The notes under the pieces: model-generated
The model's database searches: none
Told to the model about the DNA's origin: nothing
What the model saw: the letters and a program-made list of their open reading frames with translations, nothing else
NCBI GenBank assembly: GCA_023459215.1
Contig: JAEWVF010000069.1
Coordinates: 1-42,417, forward strand
Length of the DNA: 42,417 nt
Origin: Chloroflexota bacterium
Lineage (GTDB): Bacteria > Chloroflexota > Anaerolineae > Anaerolineales > Villigracilaceae
Direction: 5' to 3'
Program-made: the position numbers and the translations under genes
Shown here: positions 23,572 through 31,253 of the stretch, in pieces
Layout: each line of letters starts with the position of its first letter
How positions within the stretch are numbered: the stretch's first letter is position 1

Positions 23572-24240
23572 ATGAAACTTTTTCGTTTGGCTGTTTTAGC
23601 AATTATTATTTTGCTTTCATTGGCTTGTGCGATGCCCGCTGTTCAAGAAAATCAAGATACTCAATCTGTTTTGGAGACCATGGTGGCGGCAACGATCCAA
23701 TCCATGCCAACCATGACGATGGCGCCAACGTTCACTGCAACGTTGGTATTATCCCCAACCCTGGATGCCACGCCGACAGAAATCTCCACGGAAACCCCTT
23801 TGCCCACGATTCCTCCTTTGCCCACGCTGACGCCAGTGCCAACTAATACGGTTGCGCCGACTCAAAAGCCTTTGGGCGGGCCTGAAACTGGCAGGAAACA
23901 GGGCAATGATAATTTTGCCTGTGTGGTTTTATCCCGCATCCCGCCAGAAGCAGTTGAAGCCAGCGCCGGGCAGGATATTCCGGTAGCCTGGCGCGTCAAG
24001 AACCTTGGCAAGCGCGATTGGGAGAAGGAAAACATCGACTTCGGTTATGTTTCGGGCCAGAAGATGTCCATCGGCGGTGAGCGTTTCGATCTTTCCGCCA
24101 ATATTTCCTCTGGCCAGGCCGGAGATATTCTTGTCACGTTTGAAGCGCCTCACAAAGCAGGCAGCTATACAACTACCTGGGCTTTGTATCGAGGCAGTAC
24201 ACCCTTTTGTGAATTTACCTTTGCTATTGTCGTAAAATAA
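23572..24240 (+). CDS. NBR1-like Ig-domain lipoprotein 2
   Basis: The 222-residue protein has a lipoprotein signal (LSLAC, Cys19), then the segment LETMVAATIQSMPT (34-47), a Thr/Pro-rich stalk to about residue 105, and one NBR1-like Ig domain (112-222). Domain landmarks are Cys117, Trp140, Trp150, Trp203 and Cys213: the same Cys-Trp (23) and Trp-Trp (10) intervals as in the neighbouring paralogues. It is probably displayed on the outer face of the membrane through the stalk. The start follows the terminator by 11 bases and has no strong Shine-Dalgarno sequence. The next paralogue begins 20 bases after its stop. Confidence 0.8.
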   Translation: MKLFRLAVLAIIILLSLACAMPAVQENQDTQSVLETMVAATIQSMPTMTMAPTFTATLVLSPTLDATPTEISTETPLPTIPPLPTLTPVPTNTVAPTQKPLGGPETGRKQGNDNFACVVLSRIPPEAVEASAGQDIPVAWRVKNLGKRDWEKENIDFGYVSGQKMSIGGERFDLSANISSGQAGDILVTFEAPHKAGSYTTTWALYRGSTPFCEFTFAIVVK

Positions 24241-24260
24241 GGTTGGGAGGTATCGCCCTG

Positions 24261-24917
24261 ATGTTCGCACTTCGAAAATTTCTTCATGCCGCTTTCCCGG
24301 TTGGTTTATTGCTTCTGACTGCCTGCGCCCCTGTAGCTACCCCGCTGCCGGAGGGAATGCTTGAGACCATGGTTGCGGCCACCGTTCAGGCTTTGCCGAC
24401 CAACACACCCTTGCCCACCGCTACGATAACGCCTCGCTCAACGCGTATTCCACCGACCGAGATATTTACGCCTACCCCAGGTGTTTCCATTACTCCGTTC
24501 CCAACATTTACGCTTACGCCAACTTTAACTGAAACTCCAACCGAAGTGGGTGTTGCCGCCCGGCAGGGTGTCTATCAGGGTAGCGGCAACTTTGCCTGTA
24601 TGGTGATGAACCAGAAGCCTACCAACTGGAGTAAATTCGAACCAGGTACCCTGATTTACGCTGTCTGGACGGTCAAGAATGTTGGCGCAAAAGAGTGGAA
24701 CAAGGGCGGCCTGGATGTTGTATATGTGGATGGTACTAAAACTTATGAATATGGCCCCAAACAGGAATTAGCAATCACCGTAAAACCCGGTGAAACGCGC
24801 GACATCGTGGTTGTTGTGCGGGCCCCATCCGAAGGCGGGGATTATTTGACCACGTATGGTCTCGCACGCAGCGGGAATGTGTTTTGCCAACTCATCATGG
24901 GTGTATCGGTTCGCTAA
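24261..24917 (+). CDS. NBR1-like Ig-domain lipoprotein 3
   Basis: The ATG at 24261 is preceded by GGGAGG at ten bases; a TTG at 24243 in the same frame would add six residues and is less likely. The 218-residue product has a lipobox (LLTAC, Cys22), the segment LETMVAATVQALPTNTP (34-50), a Thr/Pro-rich stalk to about 95, and the Ig domain (107-218). Landmarks are Cys113, Trp136, Trp146 and Cys209; the third Trp is replaced by Tyr199. The 11 residues after the lipobox Ala (ACAPVATPLPE, 21-31) are identical to those of the glycosidase lipoprotein at 4972-6333. The gene ends 13 bases before the fourth copy. Confidence 0.8.
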   Translation: MFALRKFLHAAFPVGLLLLTACAPVATPLPEGMLETMVAATVQALPTNTPLPTATITPRSTRIPPTEIFTPTPGVSITPFPTFTLTPTLTETPTEVGVAARQGVYQGSGNFACMVMNQKPTNWSKFEPGTLIYAVWTVKNVGAKEWNKGGLDVVYVDGTKTYEYGPKQELAITVKPGETRDIVVVVRAPSEGGDYLTTYGLARSGNVFCQLIMGVSVR

Positions 24918-24930
24918 GGAAAACTTGAAG

Positions 24931-25608
24931 ATGCGACGATTTTTTCAGGCTTTGGTTTTATTCTTTTTCCTCTTGGGTGGTTGCGCACCTTCGCCTGCCC
25001 AGCCTGCGGATAATCCGCAGGATTTAATTGCAACCATTGCGGCAGCCACAATTGCGGCCCTGCCCACCAATACACCGCAACCCACTTGGACTGCCTCCGC
25101 AACCCGCGCACGCGGCACTCCCACCGAGTTGCCATCCAACACACCGGCGCCGACGATTGCACTCCCGGTAACTGCTACGTCTGAGTTTGTCCTGCCTGGC
25201 CCGGGCACTCCTTTGGCAGGCACCACCCGCATCCCGATTGGATTGTGGTCGCCTACCCCGGAACCTTTTAAGTGCTTTCTCAGGAGAATCAAGCCTGAAC
25301 CGTTTACAAAAATGAAGCCGGGCAAAGATTTCCGTATGGAATGGCAGCTCGTAAACATCGGCACAACGATTTGGAAAGCAGACGGTGTGCTGTACTACTT
25401 TATTGCTGGCGACAAGTTGTATAACGATGCCGATCGGGCAAAAGGCACGCAAATTTCCTATAATGTATATCCACAAGACAAAATTTTGATATTCCTTGCG
25501 ATGACCGCCCCTAAAGCGCCTGGCACTTATTCATCTACCTGGGGATTGCGCCGCGAGAATCGGGATACACCTTTCTGCACATTTGACATGGTAATTCGGA
25601 TTGAGTAA
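24931..25608 (+). CDS. NBR1-like Ig-domain lipoprotein 4
   Basis: The frame is open from 24856 inside the previous gene, but the ATG at 24931, with AAGGA upstream, begins a clear lipoprotein signal (LLGGC, Cys18). The 225-residue protein has the segment DLIATIAAATIAALPTNTP (31-49), a Thr/Pro-rich stalk to about 108, and an NBR1-like Ig domain (113-225) with Cys115, Trp138, Trp148, Trp204 and Cys216. The Cys-to-Cys span is 101 residues against 96 in the other three, because of a short insert before the last strand. It is followed after 30 bases by the zinc-ribbon membrane protein gene. Confidence 0.8.
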   Translation: MRRFFQALVLFFFLLGGCAPSPAQPADNPQDLIATIAAATIAALPTNTPQPTWTASATRARGTPTELPSNTPAPTIALPVTATSEFVLPGPGTPLAGTTRIPIGLWSPTPEPFKCFLRRIKPEPFTKMKPGKDFRMEWQLVNIGTTIWKADGVLYYFIAGDKLYNDADRAKGTQISYNVYPQDKILIFLAMTAPKAPGTYSSTWGLRRENRDTPFCTFDMVIRIE

Positions 25609-25638
25609 AAGCAAAGGTGATATGGAGAAAATGTAAGT

Positions 25639-26724
25639 ATGGCGAAGAAAACGGTTGGCTATGTCGAATTGGAATGGGCCTGCCCCAATTGTGGCGGCAG
25701 GAATCCGGGCACCAGCAAAACCTGCAAGGCTTGTGGCGGGCCTCAACCTGAAAATGTGCAGTTCGAGCAGGCGCAGGAAGCGAATCTTTTAGCGGACGAA
25801 GCCAAAATCGCTGCCGCTAAAAAAGGCGCGGATATCCACTGCCCTTACTGCGGGACACGCAACCTCGCTGATGCAACTATATGCGTTCAATGCGGCGGCG
25901 ATCTCGTTGACGGAACTCGCCGCGCATCAGGCAAGGTGGTGGGGGCGTTTGCTTCCCAGTCTGCGCCTCTTGCGCCGGTGAAATGCCCCAGTTGCGGCAC
26001 AGAAAACCCGGGTGCCAATAAAACCTGTTCGGCCTGTGGAGCCAATCTCAAGCGGGATGTAGCCCCGCCCGCTCCGCCGGCGCAAGCGGGCACGAATCCG
26101 CTGGATGGGAAGAAAAAGCTCTGGCTGCTCATCCCCCTGATTCTTTTTTTCCTGTTGTGTTGTGGAGTCGCCGCAGCTTTTCTTTTCCGCACCAGTGAAA
26201 CAACCGGCGTGGTGCGCGATGTTGCCTGGGAACGTTCGATTGTCATTCAAGAACTTGGCGATGTAACCCGCGAGGCCTGGCGCGATGAATTGCCCCAGGG
26301 GGTTGAGCCGCTTTCCTGCTCTGAAGAAATACGCGAAACGCGTGACGAGCCGGTTTCCGGATCCAGGGAAGTGTGCGGCACACCCTACTCCAAAGACCTT
26401 GGTAACGGGGTCGCTGAAGTGGTTCAGGATTGCGTTTACGAAGTGTATGATGATTATTGCCAGTATACAGCCAAAGATTGGAAGGATATTGACTCGGCTG
26501 TGGCCCAGGGCAATGATTTTGAACCGTATTGGCCGCAGGTTCAGACTGGCGCGGAACGGCGCGAAGGTGAGCGGACGGAGGAATATCGCGTTTTCTTCGA
26601 GACCGAAGATGGGATAAAAGAGTTCAGCACAACGAATGAGAGTCTTTTCATGCAGTTACAGCCTGGCACCGAATGGACTCTTGAATTTAACGTTTTTGGA
26701 GCGATTGTTTCTGTTCGGCGATAA
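25639..26724 (+). CDS. Triple zinc-ribbon membrane protein
   Basis: The 361-residue protein has three zinc ribbons of identical C-x2-C-x10-C-x2-C spacing (Cys15/18/29/32, 68/71/82/85 and 116/119/130/133), a Pro/Ala linker, one transmembrane helix (about 161-183) and a C-terminal domain (190-361) with four Cys, rich in acidic residues. The ribbons should face the cytoplasm and the C-terminal part the outside. No catalytic motif is seen. It follows the Ig-domain cluster after 30 bases and is probably co-transcribed with it, which suggests a joint membrane-associated function, not yet known. A GGAG lies rather far (14 bases) from the ATG. The next gene has its own strong Shine-Dalgarno sequence 21 bases on. 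Confidence 0.75.
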   Translation: MAKKTVGYVELEWACPNCGGRNPGTSKTCKACGGPQPENVQFEQAQEANLLADEAKIAAAKKGADIHCPYCGTRNLADATICVQCGGDLVDGTRRASGKVVGAFASQSAPLAPVKCPSCGTENPGANKTCSACGANLKRDVAPPAPPAQAGTNPLDGKKKLWLLIPLILFFLLCCGVAAAFLFRTSETTGVVRDVAWERSIVIQELGDVTREAWRDELPQGVEPLSCSEEIRETRDEPVSGSREVCGTPYSKDLGNGVAEVVQDCVYEVYDDYCQYTAKDWKDIDSAVAQGNDFEPYWPQVQTGAERREGERTEEYRVFFETEDGIKEFSTTNESLFMQLQPGTEWTLEFNVFGAIVSVRR

Positions 26725-26744
26725 TTTATCGAAGGAGGTATTTC

Positions 26745-27710
26745 ATGCATTACCGACGCTTGGGTCATTCCGGGTTGAAAGTTAGCGAAATTGCTCTCGG
26801 TTCTTGGGTGACTTTTGGCAGCCAGGTGGATGAAGAAGTCGCTTCTGATTTGCTTCATGCCGCCTACGATGCCGGAATCAATTTCTTTGATAATGCCGAT
26901 ATGTATGCAGATGGCCTCTCTGAGAAGGTGATGGGCAAAGCCATCAAGGATTTGCCGCGCGAGGCGCTGGTTCTCTCCTCAAAGGTTTTTTGGCCAACCA
27001 TGCCCGGCCCCAACGGCCGCGGACTTTCGCGGAAGCACATCTTTGAGTCGATCCACGCTTCTTTGAAGCGCATGGATACGGATTACCTGGATTTGTATTT
27101 TTGCCATCGCTTCGATCCCGATACGCCAATCGAAGAAGTGGTTTACACAATGGATACCCTGATTCGCCAGGGAAAGATTTTATATTGGGGCACCTCGGAA
27201 TGGCGCGCCTGGCAGATTGCAGAAGCGGTTAATATTGCCCGCATCCACCACCTCGCTCCGCCCGCCATGGAACAGCCTCAGTACAACATGTTCCATCGTC
27301 GCCGGGTGGAGATGGAACTATCCCCGATTTGCCGCGAACATGGGATTGGCCTGACCACCTGGAGTCCGTTGTATTACGGGATTTTGACCGGGAAATACAA
27401 CGAGGGCATCCCCGAAGGATCGCGCGCCTCGCTCGACAGCATGGCCTGGATCCGTGACCGAATCACCCCTGAGCGGGTGGCGATTGTCCGTCAGTTGAGC
27501 CAGGTGGCCGATGGTTTACATGTCAGCATGGCCCAACTCGCCCTGGCCTGGCTGCTGCGCCGCAAGGAAGTCAGCAGCATCATCACCGGGGCGACCAATA
27601 TCCGTCAATTGCAAGATAACCTCGATTCGGCGGAAGCGGTCGAGAAACTGTCCGATGATGTTTTGGAGCAAATCGAACAGATTCTGGGAAACTATCCGGA
27701 CGAAGATTAA
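26745..27710 (+). CDS. Aldo/keto reductase (Kv-beta-like subgroup)
   Basis: The 321-residue protein is a complete aldo/keto reductase barrel with the catalytic tetrad Asp49, Tyr54, Lys80 and His121 (FFDNADMY, LSSK, CHRFDP). The opening YRRLGHSGLKVSEIALGSW and the late ITGATNIRQLQDNL segment, which binds NADP, place it near the voltage-gated potassium channel beta-subunit-like group. It reduces aldehydes or ketones with NADPH in the cytoplasm; the substrate is unknown. AAGGAGG gives it a strong ribosome-binding site. It follows the zinc-ribbon gene by 20 bases and ends at a perfect bidirectional terminator. Confidence 0.92.
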   Translation: MHYRRLGHSGLKVSEIALGSWVTFGSQVDEEVASDLLHAAYDAGINFFDNADMYADGLSEKVMGKAIKDLPREALVLSSKVFWPTMPGPNGRGLSRKHIFESIHASLKRMDTDYLDLYFCHRFDPDTPIEEVVYTMDTLIRQGKILYWGTSEWRAWQIAEAVNIARIHHLAPPAMEQPQYNMFHRRRVEMELSPICREHGIGLTTWSPLYYGILTGKYNEGIPEGSRASLDSMAWIRDRITPERVAIVRQLSQVADGLHVSMAQLALAWLLRRKEVSSIITGATNIRQLQDNLDSAEAVEKLSDDVLEQIEQILGNYPDED

Positions 27711-27720
27711 TGTTATCTCG

Positions 27721-27757
27721 AATCAAAAAGGCCGCCATACAGGCGGCCTTTTTGATT
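27721..27757. terminator. Bidirectional intrinsic terminator
   Basis: A perfect 16-bp stem (27721-27736 with 27742-27757) surrounds a 5-nt ATACA loop. The stem core is GGCCGCC/GGCGGCC flanked by AAAAA and TTTTT, so it can stop transcription in both directions between the convergent aldo/keto reductase gene and the small membrane protein gene. Confidence 0.92.
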
Positions 27758-27767
27758 ACTGGAGCGT

Positions 27768-28064
27768 TTATCCCGCGGGCGGGAGTGGTTCGTCGCTGAT
27801 GGGAGCGGCCACCGGGGCGGGTTTCTTGCGCAGGGTGAAGAAACCGACCGCGACCGGGACGGCAATGAAAATCACCGAAAGGCACAACAGGCCGAGGGCC
27901 AAAGGCATCGGCATGCTTTCCAGCGATTCCACGCCATTGACGGTGGTCGTGATCGGTTGCCCGCTGATGCCGATGACGCCCCAGATACAGGATGTCAGGG
28001 CCAGGCAGCCGCAGCACAAAGCGGTGACAACGGTTATTGCAATTGCGACAGTTCGATTTTCCAT
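27768..28064 (-). CDS. Small membrane protein, function unknown
   Basis: The 98-residue protein has two hydrophobic helices (about 6-31 and 54-75) joined by a polar stretch, and a Pro-rich tail with RKK just after the second helix, which predicts a cytoplasmic C-terminus. The first helix holds four Cys. I recognise no family. GGAGGA lies before the ATG, which supports it as a real gene. It lies downstream of the sugar-dehydrogenase-like gene on the same strand, after a 92-base gap, and ends at the shared terminator. Confidence 0.6.
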   Translation of the reverse strand: MENRTVAIAITVVTALCCGCLALTSCIWGVIGISGQPITTTVNGVESLESMPMPLALGLLCLSVIFIAVPVAVGFFTLRKKPAPVAAPISDEPLPPAG

Positions 28065-28156
28065 ATCTTCCTCCGTTTGGGTTTGTGTTAATCAGTGTAC
28101 AACAAAAAACAAGCGGGTGTCCATTCTTTTTTGGGAATTCCGCTTGCTTTTATCGT

Positions 28157-29434
28157 TTATTGCCGGGTCAGCCGGTAAATGACGCCGCTGTAATCGGCCA
28201 GGTAGATTTCACCGGCATCATCCAGCCCGAAGGCGCTGATGCTGAAATTGGTTTTGAAGAGCAGGCTGTTGCTAAATCCGTTCCCGGTTTTGAGCAGGCC
28301 CCAGATATTGCCTGAGCAAAAATCGCCGTAGAGATAGACACCCCGCCACTCGGACAGGGACTCGCCGCGGTAAAACTGGCCGCCGCTGACGGAGCAACCC
28401 TCCGCATGACTGTATTCCGCTGCGGGTAGGCTCAGTGTCGAAGCATCGTAGAGTGTGCCGCTGTAATCCTGGCTGGCTTCCATCAGCCGCCAGCCGAAGT
28501 TTAGCCCGCCCGCCGAACCAGCCGGGACAAAATTGACTTCCTCCCACTGGTTTTGGCCGACATCGGCAATGTACAGGTCGCCGCTGGCGCGGTCGAAGGC
28601 GATTTTCCAGGGGTTGCGCAGGCCATAAGCCCAGATTTCAGCCTGGCCGCCACCCGCCGCAAACGGGTTATCTGCCGGAATGGCGTAAGGCTGGCCGCCA
28701 TCCACATCGAAGCGCAGGATTTTGCCGAGCAGGGTGTTCAGCGATTGGCCGGCATCCAGCGGATCGCCCGCCGAGCCGCCGTCGCCGAGACCGGCGTACA
28801 GATAGCCATCCGGGCCAAAGGCCAGCGAGCCGCCGTTGTGGTTGGCGTAAGGCTGCTCGATGCGGATCAACTCCAACCGGCTGGCCGGGTCGGCCTGATT
28901 CGGGTCGGCAGTCGAAACGTTGAAACGGGCGATGCGCGTGTGACCGTCTTTGTCGGTGTAGTTGACGAAGAAAAACCCATTTTCAGCGTAATTGGGATGA
29001 AACGCGAGTCCCAACAGGCCGCGCTCGGATGCATCCGAGCCGACCAGGTTGGCGATGTCGAGATAGGAATCGGGAAGCAGTTCCCCATTTTGGATAATGC
29101 GGATTCTGCCGACCTGCTCAAGCACGAAAACGCGCCCCGACCCGTCGCCGGGCGAGGTGATGTCGGTCGGTTTTTCCAACCCGCTGGCGACAGCCTGCCA
29201 GATGGTATTGGCCGGGTCGGGCAGGTTTTGGGCTGCCGGGACAATGGTTTCCGCCGGGACGGTTTCGGTTGCGCTTGGGGAGGTTGGTTCAACGGCGGGG
29301 GCTGACGTGGCCGAGGCCACGGCTCGCAGCGTAGGGGCCGGGGAGACAGGTTCCTGCCTGGAAGCAGCGGGTTGGCAGGCAGCCAACAGCGTGGCAAATA
29401 CCAGTAAAACGGCGAACAGACGCCGGGTGGGCAT
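28157..29434 (-). CDS. Glucose/sorbosone dehydrogenase-type beta-propeller lipoprotein
   Basis: The ATG at 29434 has AGGAGG upstream and starts a lipoprotein signal (LLAAC, Cys20); the frame is open further upstream into the next gene, which is not plausible. The 425-residue protein has a Pro/Thr/Ala-rich stalk and then the PQQ-dependent sugar dehydrogenase (GSDH/HHIP-like) propeller: VLEQVGRIRIIQNG, ERGLLGLAFHPNY, NHNGGSLAFGPDGYLY, LGKILRFD, YGLRNPWKIAFD and ADVGQNQWEEVN. The His in NHNGG corresponds to the catalytic base. Enzymes of this type oxidise aldoses outside the membrane with PQQ; many homologues have no proven activity. It is in an operon with the DUF1232-like gene (40-base gap). 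Confidence 0.85.
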   Translation of the reverse strand: MPTRRLFAVLLVFATLLAACQPAASRQEPVSPAPTLRAVASATSAPAVEPTSPSATETVPAETIVPAAQNLPDPANTIWQAVASGLEKPTDITSPGDGSGRVFVLEQVGRIRIIQNGELLPDSYLDIANLVGSDASERGLLGLAFHPNYAENGFFFVNYTDKDGHTRIARFNVSTADPNQADPASRLELIRIEQPYANHNGGSLAFGPDGYLYAGLGDGGSAGDPLDAGQSLNTLLGKILRFDVDGGQPYAIPADNPFAAGGGQAEIWAYGLRNPWKIAFDRASGDLYIADVGQNQWEEVNFVPAGSAGGLNFGWRLMEASQDYSGTLYDASTLSLPAAEYSHAEGCSVSGGQFYRGESLSEWRGVYLYGDFCSGNIWGLLKTGNGFSNSLLFKTNFSISAFGLDDAGEIYLADYSGVIYRLTRQ

Positions 29435-29474
29435 GTGGTTTCCTCCTGATAACGATAAAGAAAAAACGAGTAAG

Positions 29475-29843
29475 TTACTCTTTGATGTCAGTGGCTTCTC
29501 CATCAATGATGTCCCCGGCGGGGGGCTGGCCTTGCCGGGCGTCATCGACGATGGTGTTATTGTTGGTCATCTCGCGCACATGCTCCTGGATGACATTGGT
29601 CGGGCAGAGTTCGATAAAGAAATACGAAGTCAGCCAGACCAGCATGGCATCGTCGATAACGGGAATCATGTTATCGATTGGCAGCGGAATCAACCAGTAA
29701 GCCAGGCCGGCAAAGGGCAATATTTTAACCAGGGGGCTGACGCGCCGGTCGCCGAGCAGGCGAAAAATGAGTTTTACCCGAAAAGTCAGTTCTTCCAGGG
29801 CGTTGCCCTGGCTGGGGATGATACTACGCGGGGTCTTGTCCAT
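29475..29843 (-). CDS. DUF1232-like small membrane protein
   Basis: The start at 29843, with GGAGG four bases before it, gives 122 residues; the open frame upstream to 29933 runs through the promoter. The core (about 38-82) reads as the DUF1232 (YkvA-like) module: LPFAGLAYWLIPLPIDNMIPVIDDAMLV in pattern, with the Pro-x-Asp ... Pro ... Asp-Asp residues of that family, and two hydrophobic stretches. The tail is acidic. The function of DUF1232 is not established. It is the first gene of the operon that includes the sugar-dehydrogenase-type lipoprotein. Confidence 0.65.
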   Translation of the reverse strand: MDKTPRSIIPSQGNALEELTFRVKLIFRLLGDRRVSPLVKILPFAGLAYWLIPLPIDNMIPVIDDAMLVWLTSYFFIELCPTNVIQEHVREMTNNNTIVDDARQGQPPAGDIIDGEATDIKE

Positions 29844-29865
29844 ACTTCCTCCAATCTGTAAATGT

Positions 29866-29893
29866 ATTATACGGGATACGCACCGCCAAACAA
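29866..29893 (-). promoter_or_regulatory. Candidate promoter of the DUF1232/sugar dehydrogenase operon
   Basis: On the minus strand, TTGTTT (29893-29888) and a consensus TATAAT (29871-29866) lie 16 bases apart. The transcript would start near 29859, only about 16 bases before the ATG but including its GGAGGAAG. Confidence 0.5.
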
Positions 29894-29950
29894 GCGCGAA
29901 GGATGTGCCATTTGTACTACGAAAAGATGACATTTTTGTTGCAGCCCGGC

Positions 29951-29979
29951 TTGACGCGCGCCAGCAGTTAGATGATAAT
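29951..29979 (+). promoter_or_regulatory. Promoter of a probably leaderless MFS transporter mRNA
   Basis: TTGACG (29951-29956) and GATAAT (29974-29979) have the ideal 17-base spacing. The expected transcription start (29985-29987) coincides with the ATG at 29987, and no Shine-Dalgarno sequence is present, so translation would be leaderless. Confidence 0.65.
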
Positions 29980-29986
29980 CTAATAT

Positions 29987-31243
29987 ATGGCTAAAAATAT
30001 CCTTTCCACCTATTGGGCGCGGGTTAGCGCCTTTCATCCGAATGCCCGGCTTTACCTGGTCAGCGCGGTTTTGACCGGCGCGGCGTTTGGTGTTTATCGG
30101 TTACTGTTCAATTTCTACGTTCTCAGCCTGGGGTTTGACGAAGGCCTGCTCGGACAGTTGATTACCATCACCAGCCTCTCGGCTTTGTTGACCGCCCTGC
30201 CGATGGGCTACCTGGCCGATATGTTGGGCCGTAAAAATTCGCTTTTGTTGGGCGGTGCGGTAGTGGCCGCGGCGGTGGCTGCGATGCTTTGTTGGCCCTC
30301 GGTGCCCATGTTTTACGCCATGAACATTCTGATGGGTACTGCCCAGGGGTTGCAAACCGTTACCATGTCGCCTTTCCTGCTCGAAAACTCGGGCGAAGAG
30401 GAACGCACCTACCTGTTCAGTCTGAGTTCGGGCTTGCAGATGGCGGCGGCATTTGTTGGTAATTCGATTGGCGGCTACCTGCCCGGCTGGATTGCCACTC
30501 AGCAGGATGTTTCGGCCACCAGCAGTGTGGCTTACGCCGGCGCGCTGGGCATTATCAGCATCCTTGCCTTACTGGGGCTTGTGCCGCTTTTCTGGCTGCG
30601 CACCCCGCTCTTGAAGAAATCGGAGCGCGCTCTGTTTGCGCCGTTCGCCTATGCCCGCCAGCATCCCGTCACCCTGACCAAGTTGATTGCCCCCATGCTG
30701 GTTACTTCGATTGGCGCGGGCCTGTTCATGCCCTTCATGAATGTATTTTTCCGGGTTGTTCATCAACAGCCGGACCCCATCATCGGTAACGTGCTGGCCT
30801 GGGGCGCGCTGGCGATGGGCATCGGCCTGATGATTGCCCCGCCGCTGGCCGACCGGCTTGGCAAGGCCGAACTGGTGGTCATCACCCAGGGCATCTCGAT
30901 TCCTTTCCTGATCATGCTCGGTTACGCGCCCTGGTTTTGGATGAGCGCCCTCGGACATTATGCGCGCCTGTCGCTGATGAACATGAGCGGCCCTATCTAC
31001 ACCACTTTCGTTATGGAACATGTCGAACCCGATTCGCGCGCCACAGTCGCCAGCCTGGTCAGCATGGCCAACAGCTTTGGCTGGGCCTTCAGTCCCTCGA
31101 TCAGCGGCTATTTGCAAGTCCATTATGGATTTGGGCCGGTCTTTGCGCTGGTGATTGTGTTATATTCGCTGTCTGTGTTCATGTACTGGAAATTTTTTTG
31201 GAAGGTGACCCCGCCGGTTCAGCCTGTTCCGCAATCGGCCTGA
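29987..31243 (+). CDS. Major facilitator superfamily transporter
   Basis: The 418-residue protein has twelve predicted transmembrane helices and the MFS motif A between helices 2 and 3 (GYLADMLGRKNSLLLGG, about 74-90). A polar loop near residues 208-225 separates the two halves. It moves a small solute or drug by secondary transport; the substrate cannot be told. The ATG coincides with the predicted transcription start. It heads a plus-strand operon with the pseudouridine synthase gene (10-base gap) and the nucleotidyltransferase-like gene. Confidence 0.88.
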   Translation: MAKNILSTYWARVSAFHPNARLYLVSAVLTGAAFGVYRLLFNFYVLSLGFDEGLLGQLITITSLSALLTALPMGYLADMLGRKNSLLLGGAVVAAAVAAMLCWPSVPMFYAMNILMGTAQGLQTVTMSPFLLENSGEEERTYLFSLSSGLQMAAAFVGNSIGGYLPGWIATQQDVSATSSVAYAGALGIISILALLGLVPLFWLRTPLLKKSERALFAPFAYARQHPVTLTKLIAPMLVTSIGAGLFMPFMNVFFRVVHQQPDPIIGNVLAWGALAMGIGLMIAPPLADRLGKAELVVITQGISIPFLIMLGYAPWFWMSALGHYARLSLMNMSGPIYTTFVMEHVEPDSRATVASLVSMANSFGWAFSPSISGYLQVHYGFGPVFALVIVLYSLSVFMYWKFFWKVTPPVQPVPQSA

Positions 31244-31253
31244 GAAGTTTTTT

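Noticed and set aside
23700..25250. Repetitive Thr/Pro codons in the Ig lipoproteins as a DNA repeat array
   Set aside because: The repetition is at the amino-acid level only (varied codons, no fixed unit), typical of extracellular stalks, not a tandem DNA repeat or CRISPR.
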